From a virus, in IMG/VR virus record IMGVR_UViG_3300031707_001979, positions 1 through 21,417 of that record: 21,417 nucleotides of DNA; one strand, written 5' to 3'. Each line of letters begins with the position of its first letter. The first letter of the stretch is position 1. The notes under the pieces were generated by a model, which ran no database searches, was not told where the DNA came from, and saw only the letters and a list, made by a program, of their open reading frames with translations. A program made the position numbers and the translations under genes. This document shows, one piece after another, positions 8,584 through 15,966 of the stretch.

Positions 8584-8612
8584 TTGACTATCCCGATCTG
8601 CGTTGTTACGGT
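8584..8612 (+). promoter_or_regulatory. Promoter candidate P1 (TTGACT-N17-TACGGT)
   Basis: A TTGACT -35 hexamer (8584-8589) lies exactly 17 bases before TACGGT (8607-8612), with a TG one base before the -10 hexamer. The same -10 hexamer and spacing recur in the promoter candidate at 15928. A start near 8619 would leave a leader of about 50 bases before ATG 8673. The rest of the 8490-8672 gap shows no credible gene. Confidence 0.4.
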
Positions 8613-8672
8613 CAACCAAGAACGTAGATCTTACCAGCGTGGGCGAACAGCGCCCCTATGAGGATGACAGCC

Positions 8673-9344
8673 ATGAGCAACACGGACGGACAGACCATCG
8701 GTTCACTTTCGGCGGAGCTGGAGAAAGCAGCGGCGCTGCTGAGGTCCAAGGGTATGGACCACGCTGCGGCGACGCTTCTCGCCCCGGAGGCGGAGGCGCA
8801 GGTTGTCGCGAAGGTCGCCGCGACCGAGGCGAAGGCAGAAGCTAAGGCGGAAGCGAAAGCTGAAGCGGCTGCGGAGAAAGACGACGCGCCGAAGAAGCAG
8901 AAGCGGAAGTACACGAAGCGCGCGAAGCTGAAGCTGGTTGCTTCGGAGGAAGCCGCGCCGAAGAAGCAGAAGCGGAAGTACACGAAGCGCGCGAAATCGG
9001 CGAAGACCGCGCGGACGGGCGCGAAGACTGCCGCCACGGCGAAGCACAAGCACAAGCACAAGCCCGTCTCGGGTCAGTCAGGGCCTGCCCTCAAGGAACT
9101 CACGTTCGAAGACCTGAACAAGAAGGAGAAGCTGTTGCTCGGGTGCTTCGAGCTGAAGGGTGACCGCGAGGTTCGCACCATCGAGTCGCTCGCGGCTGAA
9201 GCGTTCAAGACGGTGTCGGCGAAGAAGGCGAATTCGCACGCCCGGAACAGCCTGCGGCGGCCCGTCCGAGGCGGACTGGTGGAGAAGCCTGTGCCGGGGA
9301 GCTACCGGCTGACTGCTCTGGGTCGGAAGACCGTCAACAAGTAG
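8673..9344 (+). CDS. Basic repeat-bearing DNA-binding-like protein with winged-helix-like C-terminus
   Basis: A 223-residue protein in three parts. Residues 1-~45 look helical. Residues ~46-135 are low-complexity, with AEAK repeats, two near-identical basic units PKKQKRKYTKRAK (starting at ~73 and ~96) and a KHKHKHKHK run. Residues ~145-223 are a compact domain ending in GGLVEKPVPGSYRLTALGRK, which resembles the wing of a winged-helix domain. The basic part recalls AT-hook or histone-H1-like tails, so binding to DNA is the likely role, either as a regulator or a compacting protein. I chose ATG 8673 because AGGA at 8661-8664 sits eight bases upstream; the ATGs at 8658 and 8664 lack a well-placed site. 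The polymerase gene follows after 25 bases, suggesting one transcript. Function unproven. Confidence 0.7.
   Translation: MSNTDGQTIGSLSAELEKAAALLRSKGMDHAAATLLAPEAEAQVVAKVAATEAKAEAKAEAKAEAAAEKDDAPKKQKRKYTKRAKLKLVASEEAAPKKQKRKYTKRAKSAKTARTGAKTAATAKHKHKHKPVSGQSGPALKELTFEDLNKKEKLLLGCFELKGDREVRTIESLAAEAFKTVSAKKANSHARNSLRRPVRGGLVEKPVPGSYRLTALGRKTVNK
8885..8926 (+). repeat. 42-base direct repeat, copy 1
   Basis: This segment recurs without mismatch at 8954-8995, 69 bases (23 codons) downstream in the same frame, and encodes the basic unit PKKQKRKYTKRA. Identity at third codon positions points to a recent in-frame duplication or to recombination keeping the copies alike. Confidence 0.9.
8954..8995 (+). 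repeat. 42-base direct repeat, copy 2
   Basis: Second copy of the repeat at 8885-8926. The copies diverge just after the shared segment (GAAG against GAAA) and just before it. It keeps the reading frame, so loss or gain of a unit would change the protein by 23 residues without a frameshift. Confidence 0.9.
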
Positions 9345-9369
9345 GCAACCGCCGCGCTGAGGGGGCTGG

Positions 9370-11226
9370 TTGCTTAGCTATGATTACGTCACGTCGGCTG
9401 AAGCGCTCGGGCGAATTGCCCGAGAGGTAGAGGCGCAGCCTTGGCACGCGCTCGACCTTGAAACCACCGCGTTGAACCCCCGCGATGGGCTCGTTCGCCT
9501 TTGCTCCATCAACACCGGGGTAGGGCGCTACGTCATTGACCTGTTCAAGACGGGCACTCTGGGGCCGGTCGTTGAGGCGCTCGACAAGACGGCGGGCCTC
9601 ACCATCGGGCAGAACCTCAAGTTCGATCAGAAGTGGCTTCTCTGGCACTTCGACCTCGAACTGAAGCGTGTGTTCGACACCTTCCGCGCCTCGAACCTTC
9701 TCTACAACGGGTACAAGCACGTCGGTCACGACCTGTACTCGCTCTATCGGCGCGAGCTGAACATCGGTCCCGAGGCCCCCGAATTGGGTGGCTCGGACTG
9801 GACGCTTCCCGAGCTGACGAAAGACCAAATCGACTACGCGGCGGAGGACATCACGCACCTTCCGGCGCTACGTGATTCCTTGCGCGCAAAGCTCATCGCG
9901 CAGAACCTCGTTCGCGTCGCTGTCATCGAGTTCAACGCCATTCTCCCGGAAGCGGCTATCGAGCTGAACGGTTTTGGAATCGATCAAGAGAAGTGGAAGA
10001 AGCTCGCTCTCACCAATGCCGGGCGCGCCCGCGCGCTCGAAGCGCTGCTTCTGGCGGAGCTTCCCAGCCCGTTCAATCAGCTCGTATTTCCGGGGATGAT
10101 TGCCGCCTCACGGAAGCATCGCTTCAACCTCGACTCACCAGAGCAGGTGTTGGAGTCGATGCGGCGGATGGGCGTCACGCAGAAAATTCGAGACCCTGAG
10201 TCGAACCAGATCCACACCGTCAAGCTGCAAGATACCAAGGAGATGACGCTGGCGATGTTGGCCGCTTCTCACCCCATCATCGAGAAGTTCATCGAGTACC
10301 GAGGTGTCGCACAGCGCGTGAAATCATTCGGTGCGAAGTACCTCAACCACGTCAACCCGAAGACCGGTCGCATCCACACCGAGTTCTGGCCGTTCACTGG
10401 CGCAGGCCGCTACTCGTCTTCCAAGCCGAACCTTCAGCAGATTCCCCGCGACAAAGACTTCCGCGCTTGCTTCGTAGCGGGTGAGGGTTACGAGCTGGCC
10501 ATCGCCGACTATTCGAACATCGAGATGCGGCTGGTCGCTGAAATCAGCGGGGACAAGCGCCTCATCGCGGTTTTCAACGCTGGGCCGGGCAAGGACGATG
10601 CCCACCGGGTGACCGCCTCTCTGCTCTCAGGCATCGAGCAGCCGCTGGTCTCCAAGGACCAACGCCAACAAGCGAAGCCGGTCAACTTCGGGTTCATCTA
10701 CGGGATGCAGGCCCCCAAGCTGGTGCTCTACGCGCGCGCGGGCTACGGCGTGACCCTCTCCGAAGGGCAGGCCATCAAGTTCCGGCGCAAGTGGTTTGAG
10801 GCGTACAGCGGCGTCGAGGACTGGCACACCAAGGCGATTCGAGACGCGAAGCGACAGAAAGCGGCATGGACCATCTGGGGTCGGCGTCGCTTCTTGGACC
10901 CGGAGACGGAGCACAACGCGTTCTTCAACTCTCCTGTGCAGGGCTCGGGCGCGGACGGTCTCAAGAACAGCCTTCCCCTTGTCTACAAGCGCTGCAAGGC
11001 GATGAGCGGGGGCAAGGTGCTCTTGGAGAAGGGTGCGCGCGTTGGCATGGTTCACATGGTCCACGACGAGAACGTGGTTCAGCATCGCGCCGAAGGCCCG
11101 GAGTTCTCCAAGCACGTCCAGAAGCAGGTCGAGGAAGCGATGATTGAAGGCATGGCCCCAATGATGAAGCGGGTACCGGCTACGGCGGAGACCGGCGGGG
11201 GTCCGAGTTGGGCGAGCAAGAGCTGA
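9370..11226 (+). CDS. Family A DNA polymerase with 3'-5' exonuclease domain
   Basis: A 618-residue replicative-type phage polymerase. The N-terminal proofreading exonuclease shows Exo I (LDLETT, D29 and E31), Exo II (IGQNLKFDQKW) and Exo III (YAAEDITHLPALRD). The polymerase domain has motif A DYSNIEMR (D380), motif B R432...K436-PVNFGFIYG (Y444) and motif C MVHDENV (H565-D566-E567), so all catalytic residues of both activities are present. It lacks the N-terminal 5'-3' nuclease of bacterial Pol I, as is usual for phage enzymes. Y444 in motif B, rather than Phe, is the form linked to acceptance of dideoxynucleotides in T7-type polymerases. The start is TTG 9370, set by GAGGGGG at 9359-9365; no in-frame ATG lies nearby. 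It sits directly before the packaging genes. Confidence 0.97.
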   Translation: MLSYDYVTSAEALGRIAREVEAQPWHALDLETTALNPRDGLVRLCSINTGVGRYVIDLFKTGTLGPVVEALDKTAGLTIGQNLKFDQKWLLWHFDLELKRVFDTFRASNLLYNGYKHVGHDLYSLYRRELNIGPEAPELGGSDWTLPELTKDQIDYAAEDITHLPALRDSLRAKLIAQNLVRVAVIEFNAILPEAAIELNGFGIDQEKWKKLALTNAGRARALEALLLAELPSPFNQLVFPGMIAASRKHRFNLDSPEQVLESMRRMGVTQKIRDPESNQIHTVKLQDTKEMTLAMLAASHPIIEKFIEYRGVAQRVKSFGAKYLNHVNPKTGRIHTEFWPFTGAGRYSSSKPNLQQIPRDKDFRACFVAGEGYELAIADYSNIEMRLVAEISGDKRLIAVFNAGPGKDDAHRVTASLLSGIEQPLVSKDQRQQAKPVNFGFIYGMQAPKLVLYARAGYGVTLSEGQAIKFRRKWFEAYSGVEDWHTKAIRDAKRQKAAWTIWGRRRFLDPETEHNAFFNSPVQGSGADGLKNSLPLVYKRCKAMSGGKVLLEKGARVGMVHMVHDENVVQHRAEGPEFSKHVQKQVEEAMIEGMAPMMKRVPATAETGGGPSWASKS

Positions 11227-11274
11227 TTTCTGCTGGAGTTAAGACGGCTTGAGTGGCCCGTAGAGATTTCCATA

Positions 11275-11288
11275 GGACCGCACGGTCC
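11275..11288. promoter_or_regulatory. Perfect 6+6 inverted repeat upstream of P2 (operator candidate)
   Basis: GGACCG (11275-11280), CA, CGGTCC (11283-11288) form a perfect inverted repeat ending eight bases before the -35 element of P2. It could be an operator for a dimeric regulator or a small hairpin. No U-run follows, so it is unlikely to be a terminator. I found no similar element before the other two promoter candidates. Confidence 0.35.
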
Positions 11289-11296
11289 GTAGTCTC

Positions 11297-11325
11297 TTGG
11301 ACAAGCTCGATCCTGCTGGTACCCT
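11297..11325 (+). promoter_or_regulatory. Promoter candidate P2 (TTGGAC-N17-TACCCT), leaderless
   Basis: TTGGAC (11297-11302), 17 bases, then TACCCT (11320-11325). Seven bases after the -10 hexamer comes ATG 11333, so the predicted transcript would begin at or within a base or two of the start codon. No Shine-Dalgarno sequence exists for that ATG or for the in-frame TTG at 11297. The match is weaker than for P3, but the spacing and TAnnnT form are the same. Confidence 0.45.
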
Positions 11326-11332
11326 CTTCGCA

Positions 11333-12046
11333 ATGGGCTCCGCACGCAAAAACCGTATCCGACCAATCTCCCGCGAAACCCGGTTCGTTCGGCTCCGCTC
11401 TCTGAACTGCTTTCCCGAGGTCCACCAGCGCATCGCTGAGGGGACGCAAGCCTACGTCGTGGCCGAGTACATTCAGAACGAGATGGGGGAGTACAAAGAC
11501 GTGGGGCTCCCGAGCCTGACTTCGGTCCTCACCGACTACCGCCTGAGTCTGCCGCCCACTGTACTGGCTGCCAAAGTTCCGCGCGTGGTCGCGGCGGCGG
11601 CTGAGCGGGTGAGGGTTGGCCTCGATGAGCTGGCGGAGATGGAGAAGCTCTACGCCATGCAGTTGGAGCGCATCGAGATCGACTTCAAGACCGAGAAGGG
11701 CATCAACAAGCTCATGCCCTCGATGACGCAGGAGATGCGCGCCGGGCGGGAGATTCTGGCGGACATCGCGAAACTCAAGATGGATCTCGGATTGAACGAG
11801 CGACACCTCGGCAAGATGGAGGTCGATGCGCAAATCATGACGGACGTGACGAAGCGCTACGACGAGTCCGTCGGGAAGACGCTGACGAGTCCGGAGTCCC
11901 GTCGTAAGCTGCTCGGCATCGCGGAACGCTTTCTCTCCCTCGCGGCAGGCAAGGCGGGAGTGGACATCACCGTTTCCGAGCGGGTGGAGGAAAACTCTCC
12001 CGATGAAGCCGAGGTCGAGCTGGGTTCTGCCGAGGACGCGCCTTGA
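11333..12046 (+). CDS. Hypothetical protein, candidate small terminase subunit
   Basis: A 237-residue protein ending where the large terminase begins (TTGA overlap at 12043-12046). The N-terminal ~75 residues contain a helix-turn-helix-like stretch (AYVVAEYIQNEMGEYKDV followed by SLTSVLTDYRLSLP). The middle, ~85-190, is predicted long helix or coiled coil rich in Glu, Leu and Lys, and the tail is acidic. A DNA-binding head plus a coiled-coil oligomerisation region, encoded just before the large terminase, is the usual build of small terminase subunits, which recognise phage DNA and load the motor. I infer the role from architecture and position only. ATG 11333 is preferred over the upstream in-frame TTG 11297, because that TTG is part of the likely -35 element and neither start has a ribosome site. 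Confidence 0.75.
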   Translation: MGSARKNRIRPISRETRFVRLRSLNCFPEVHQRIAEGTQAYVVAEYIQNEMGEYKDVGLPSLTSVLTDYRLSLPPTVLAAKVPRVVAAAAERVRVGLDELAEMEKLYAMQLERIEIDFKTEKGINKLMPSMTQEMRAGREILADIAKLKMDLGLNERHLGKMEVDAQIMTDVTKRYDESVGKTLTSPESRRKLLGIAERFLSLAAGKAGVDITVSERVEENSPDEAEVELGSAEDAP

Positions 12047-14079
12047 TTCACGAGAGCGGCGGTCGCAGTCGCAGTCAGCGCACCGTCGAGGAAGTCGAAG
12101 AGCTGCTCCAGAAGGAGATGGCGGGGCTCGATGCTGAGGAGCGGGCCGCCCTTCAGGTGTTGATGGAAGAGCTGAAGGAGGGGCAGGTCAAAGGCGGGCT
12201 CTACGAGGCGCTGCACAAGTCCGAGTACAAGACGCAGCCAGTGGACATGGAGCAGTTCATCAAGGACCCCTACTTCCTTGGTCACACCTGCGAGGGCATC
12301 TACCCGAGGTTGCTTGACGACCTGACGGAGCTGTTCTCCGGCGGGTATCACGAGTCGGTCTGGACCGGTTCCATCGGCTACGGAAAAACGTTCGCCGCCA
12401 GCATCGGCGTTTGCCGGGTGCTGTACGAGATTTCCTGCCTGCGTGACCCGCACGCCACCTTCAGCCTCGCGCGAGATTCCAACATCGCCGTCATCTGTCT
12501 CTCCGTGAACGAGGTTCTGGCCGTGAAGGTCGCGTTCGAGAACATCGCGACCAAGATCAAAGCGAGTCCGTACTTCCAGAAGAACTTCGCGTTCACGCCC
12601 ACCAAGAAGGAGCTGCGCTTTCCGCACAACGTCTGGGTCGCGGCTCGCGCCACGACCGACACCTCTGCACTCGGCTTGAACGCCGTTTCCGCCCTGCTCG
12701 ACGAAACCAACTTCATGCCCACCAAGGGCAAGGAAGCTGCGCGCATGGGTTACGTGGACCACGCCGAGGTCATCTACAACTCGGTCCAACGCCGCATGAA
12801 GTCCCGCTTCCAGCGCAAAGGGAAGCTGCCGGGGATGCTGTTCGTCGTCTCGTCAAAGAAGACGAACGACGACTTCACCGCCCGTCGCGTGCGCGCGGCG
12901 CGCGAGGACTCCACGGTGTTCGTGCGCGACTACGCGCTCTGGGATGTGAAGCCGGAGAATTTCTCAGCCGTGAAGTTTCAGGTGCTCGTTGGTAACGAGC
13001 AGACGCCGTCCAAGATTCTCGACGCGGAGGAAGTCGCCGTTGTGCGCGCCAAGCCGCCCGAGAACACGGTGGTGCTCGATGTACCCGAGGACTTTCGGTC
13101 GGACTTCGAGAGCGACCTCGAAGGCTCCATCCGCGACCTTGCTGGCTGTGCGACCGTGTCCATCAGTCCGTTCATTCAGCGGCGAGAGAAGATCCACGAG
13201 GCTGTCGAACAGGACAAGAGGCTCTTCGGCGACAAGCGCCACCCGTTCTCCACGTACAACTACGACCCCTCAAAGGGAGGCACCTTCCTTTGGGAGAAGA
13301 TGATTCGGATGACCGAGGACCGGGGGCCTGCCGGTGTTTCGGCCATTCTCAACAAGCCCATCATCAATCCGACAGCCCATCGGCACGTTCACATCGACCC
13401 CGCGCTGCGCAACGACGCGCTGGGGTTCTGCATGAGCCACATCTCCGGCTGGAAGGACGTGATTCGTCGTTCCGATCAGGGTCAGTACATGGAGCGCGCC
13501 CCGGTCTACGTGGTGGATCTCATTCTTCAGGTGGTGCCGCCTGCCGGAGACGAAATCATCCTTGGCGACATTCGACGCCTCATCTACGAGCTGAGCGCGC
13601 ATGGGTACACCATCAACAACGTTTCTCTCGACTCGTTCCAGTCTCGCGACACGCTTCAGCAGCTTCAAATGAAGGGCTACAACGCGGAGATGGTTTCCGT
13701 CGATACCTCGATGGAGCCTTACGAGAACTTGAAGACCGCCCTCTACGAGAATCGGGTCTTCTGCTACGAGTACCTGCCGCTCATCAAAGAGCTTCAGCAG
13801 TTGGAGAAGGATTCACTCCGTCGCAAGGTAGATCACCCACCCAAAGGTTCGAAGGACTGCTCCGATGCTTTGGCGGGTTGCCTCTACACGCTCTTCACGC
13901 GTCGGGTGCAGGCTCCGCTTCCTATGCTGAAGGGTCTCTCGGTGTACGGTGACGCGTGGTTGCCGGAACAGCGGCAGGCGGAGATGGCGGGTGACAGGTC
14001 GGCGGCGCTGAACAAGGATCTCAAGGACTACGGTATGCTCCCGCCGTTTCTGACAGGAACTGGCAACGATAGCTGGTAG
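12043..14079 (+). CDS. Terminase large subunit (packaging ATPase and nuclease)
   Basis: A 678-residue motor protein that docks on the portal, pumps DNA into the prohead and cuts it. The ATPase domain has a Walker A-like GSIGYGKT (109-116, K115) and Walker B VSALLDE (D220, E221). The nuclease domain shows three acidic motifs expected of the RNase H-like fold: HIDPALRND (D452), VSLDSFQSRD (D530) and GSKDCSDAL (D605/D608). The Walker A loop, GxxxxGKT, is a normal form for terminases. The start is TTG 12043, with GAGGA at 12032-12036 six bases upstream; TTG overlaps the previous gene's TGA by four bases, so translation is likely coupled. The portal gene follows after nine bases. Confident as to family; the packaging strategy cannot be read from it. 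Confidence 0.95.
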   Translation: MIHESGGRSRSQRTVEEVEELLQKEMAGLDAEERAALQVLMEELKEGQVKGGLYEALHKSEYKTQPVDMEQFIKDPYFLGHTCEGIYPRLLDDLTELFSGGYHESVWTGSIGYGKTFAASIGVCRVLYEISCLRDPHATFSLARDSNIAVICLSVNEVLAVKVAFENIATKIKASPYFQKNFAFTPTKKELRFPHNVWVAARATTDTSALGLNAVSALLDETNFMPTKGKEAARMGYVDHAEVIYNSVQRRMKSRFQRKGKLPGMLFVVSSKKTNDDFTARRVRAAREDSTVFVRDYALWDVKPENFSAVKFQVLVGNEQTPSKILDAEEVAVVRAKPPENTVVLDVPEDFRSDFESDLEGSIRDLAGCATVSISPFIQRREKIHEAVEQDKRLFGDKRHPFSTYNYDPSKGGTFLWEKMIRMTEDRGPAGVSAILNKPIINPTAHRHVHIDPALRNDALGFCMSHISGWKDVIRRSDQGQYMERAPVYVVDLILQVVPPAGDEIILGDIRRLIYELSAHGYTINNVSLDSFQSRDTLQQLQMKGYNAEMVSVDTSMEPYENLKTALYENRVFCYEYLPLIKELQQLEKDSLRRKVDHPPKGSKDCSDALAGCLYTLFTRRVQAPLPMLKGLSVYGDAWLPEQRQAEMAGDRSAALNKDLKDYGMLPPFLTGTGNDSW

Positions 14080-14088
14080 AGAGGGCCT

Positions 14089-15894
14089 GTGGGCTTCGCA
14101 AACGACATCGCAACGAAGGTTCGCGGGTACTTCTCCAAGGACAAGGAGACGGCTGCGATTCAGCTCGCCAAGGGTCAGACCAACGACCGCATCCCCGGCG
14201 GTGCTGGTGGGCTGATGAACAACCTCGGTTACGACGCACTGACCGAGTACCTGAAGCTGGAAGGAGACCTACTGGGTCGCTTCTCCGATTACGAGGACAT
14301 GGATGACTACCCGGAAATCTCGGCGGCCATCGACATCTTCGCGGACGACTCGACGCAACCGAATACGCCGCTCAATCGCACGCTCTGGGTGACCTCGAAG
14401 GACTCGACGGTCGAGCACGCGCTGGACGACCTCTTCCACAAGCGGCTGCGGATGGACGAAGAGATCTGGGAAATCGCCCGGACGATGACGAAGTACGGCA
14501 ACGATTACGAAGAGCTGCTCGTCACAGGTGACGGGGTCATCGGCCTGAACTTTCTTCCGCCGCCAACCGTTCGCCGAGTCGAAGCGGAGAAGGGTCAGCT
14601 CCTCGGGTTCGTGCAGGACTTCAAGGGCAAGTTCGCGTACTCCACCAACGAGTTCCAGCAGATGCTCACCTCGCGCTCGGTAGACGCGGGTGGCGCGACT
14701 CCCACAGACGCAGGCGGGACTCCCATCACAGCGCTCGAAGGCTGGGAGGTCGTTCACTTCCGGATGCGTGGCAAGTTTCGGCGTTCGGTGTACGGCTTCT
14801 CGGTGCTGGAGTCAGCGCGCTGGATTTGGAAGCGGCTCATGCTGCTCGAAGACGCCGCGCTCATCTATCGGCTCCAGCGAGCCCCGGAGCGCTTCGCGTT
14901 CTACGTGGACGTGGGAGACCTCCCGCCTCAGGAAGCCCTTGGCTACCTGAACCGGGTACGGCAGCAGTTCAAGAAGAAGAAGTGGGTGAACCCCACGACC
15001 GGAAAGATCGATCTCAAGTTCGACCCGCTCGGTCAGGACGAGGACTTCTTTGTTCCGTCGCGCAAGGGCACCGACTCCACGCGTGTCGAGACGCTCGGTG
15101 CTCCGCAGTGGCAGGCGATGGACGACATCGAATACTTCCGCGACAAGCTCTTCGCGGCCATCAAGGTTCCGAAGTCGTACCTCGGTCAGGACGCGGGCAC
15201 AGCGCGCGCGGTTCTCTCCGCCGAGGACGTTCGGTTCGCTCGGACGGTTCTCCGGGTTCAGCGCGAGCTACGGAACGGGCTCCGAAAGATTGGGCGCGTC
15301 CACCTCAGTGCGCTCGGAATCGACCCCCAGCGCGTCGAGTACGACATCAACATGACGGTGCCCAGCGCGGTGTTCGAGCTGGCTCAGATGGAAGTTCGGA
15401 ACGCGCGTGCCGACCTCGCGAACCGCATGAAGGAGTTCGTTTCGCTGCATTGGATCATGTCCAAAATCTTCGACATGTCCGACAAGGACATCGAGACGGT
15501 GATGGGTCAGCGTACCGAAGACGCGGTTCGTGAGCAGGTCAACATGGCCCAAGGACAGGCGGCCAGCTCCGCCGTGATGAGCGGCATTCCTCAAGAGGCT
15601 CAGCCCGATGCTGGAGGTGGGGGCGCGGATACCGGCGGTGCTCCCGTTGAATCCTCCGCGACTATCGCCAAGGCGCTTCGGGAGAATCAGATTCTTCTCT
15701 CCAGAGGCGGAAATCAGAGTCGGGGCAAGGTGATTACCGAGCGCGAGTTGTTTGCTGGGAGCAAGGAAAGCGAGAAGCGCGCGCACGAGAAGCTCGACAA
15801 GCTCCTGAGGACGGATACGCGGGTCGCGGCGCGTGTAGAAGAACTGCGCGGGTTGATGACCGATCTGCGAGGTGCAGTTGGCCGTAGACGCTGA
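14089..15894 (+). CDS. Portal vertex protein, T4 gp20-like
   Basis: A 601-residue portal protein, the dodecameric ring at one vertex through which DNA enters and to which the tail attaches. Features fitting the T4-type portal family are the early segment DMDDYPEISAAIDIFADDS, the core stretch ARTMTKYGNDYEELLVTGDG, and the late conserved LGQDAGTARAVLSAEDVRFA. The C-terminal ~90 residues are low-complexity (Gly/Ala-rich near 510-530) and then helical and charged. The start is GTG 14089, with GAGAGGG at 14079-14085; the spacing is tight, but no other nearby start is better served. It lies between the large terminase and the head-core genes, as in T4-like phages apart from the missing tail-sheath and tube genes. 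Confidence 0.93.
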   Translation: MGFANDIATKVRGYFSKDKETAAIQLAKGQTNDRIPGGAGGLMNNLGYDALTEYLKLEGDLLGRFSDYEDMDDYPEISAAIDIFADDSTQPNTPLNRTLWVTSKDSTVEHALDDLFHKRLRMDEEIWEIARTMTKYGNDYEELLVTGDGVIGLNFLPPPTVRRVEAEKGQLLGFVQDFKGKFAYSTNEFQQMLTSRSVDAGGATPTDAGGTPITALEGWEVVHFRMRGKFRRSVYGFSVLESARWIWKRLMLLEDAALIYRLQRAPERFAFYVDVGDLPPQEALGYLNRVRQQFKKKKWVNPTTGKIDLKFDPLGQDEDFFVPSRKGTDSTRVETLGAPQWQAMDDIEYFRDKLFAAIKVPKSYLGQDAGTARAVLSAEDVRFARTVLRVQRELRNGLRKIGRVHLSALGIDPQRVEYDINMTVPSAVFELAQMEVRNARADLANRMKEFVSLHWIMSKIFDMSDKDIETVMGQRTEDAVREQVNMAQGQAASSAVMSGIPQEAQPDAGGGGADTGGAPVESSATIAKALRENQILLSRGGNQSRGKVITERELFAGSKESEKRAHEKLDKLLRTDTRVAARVEELRGLMTDLRGAVGRRR

Positions 15895-15927
15895 AGGAAA
15901 ACTGCGATCTACTCTCCTCCTGTTATC

Positions 15928-15956
15928 TTGACACTCCAAACTCGCAACTGTACGGT
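15928..15956 (+). promoter_or_regulatory. Promoter candidate P3 (TTGACA-N17-TACGGT), near-leaderless
   Basis: A perfect TTGACA (15928-15933), 17 bases, then TACGGT (15951-15956), the same -10 hexamer as P1. Ten bases lie between the -10 element and ATG 15967, so the transcript would have a leader of only about zero to four bases. It would drive the prohead and capsid genes. The 72-base gap after the portal gene holds no other clear element. Confidence 0.6.
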
Positions 15957-15966
15957 TCGCCCACTC

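Noticed and set aside
8458-8661. Possible 67-residue gene across the 8490-8672 gap
   Set aside because: It overlaps the preceding gene, has no ribosome site, and covers the terminator-like hairpin and the promoter candidate.
15874-15905. GCAGTT...AACTGC pairing at the end of the portal gene as a terminator
   Set aside because: Only six pairs, a 20-base loop partly inside the coding region, and no U-run after it.
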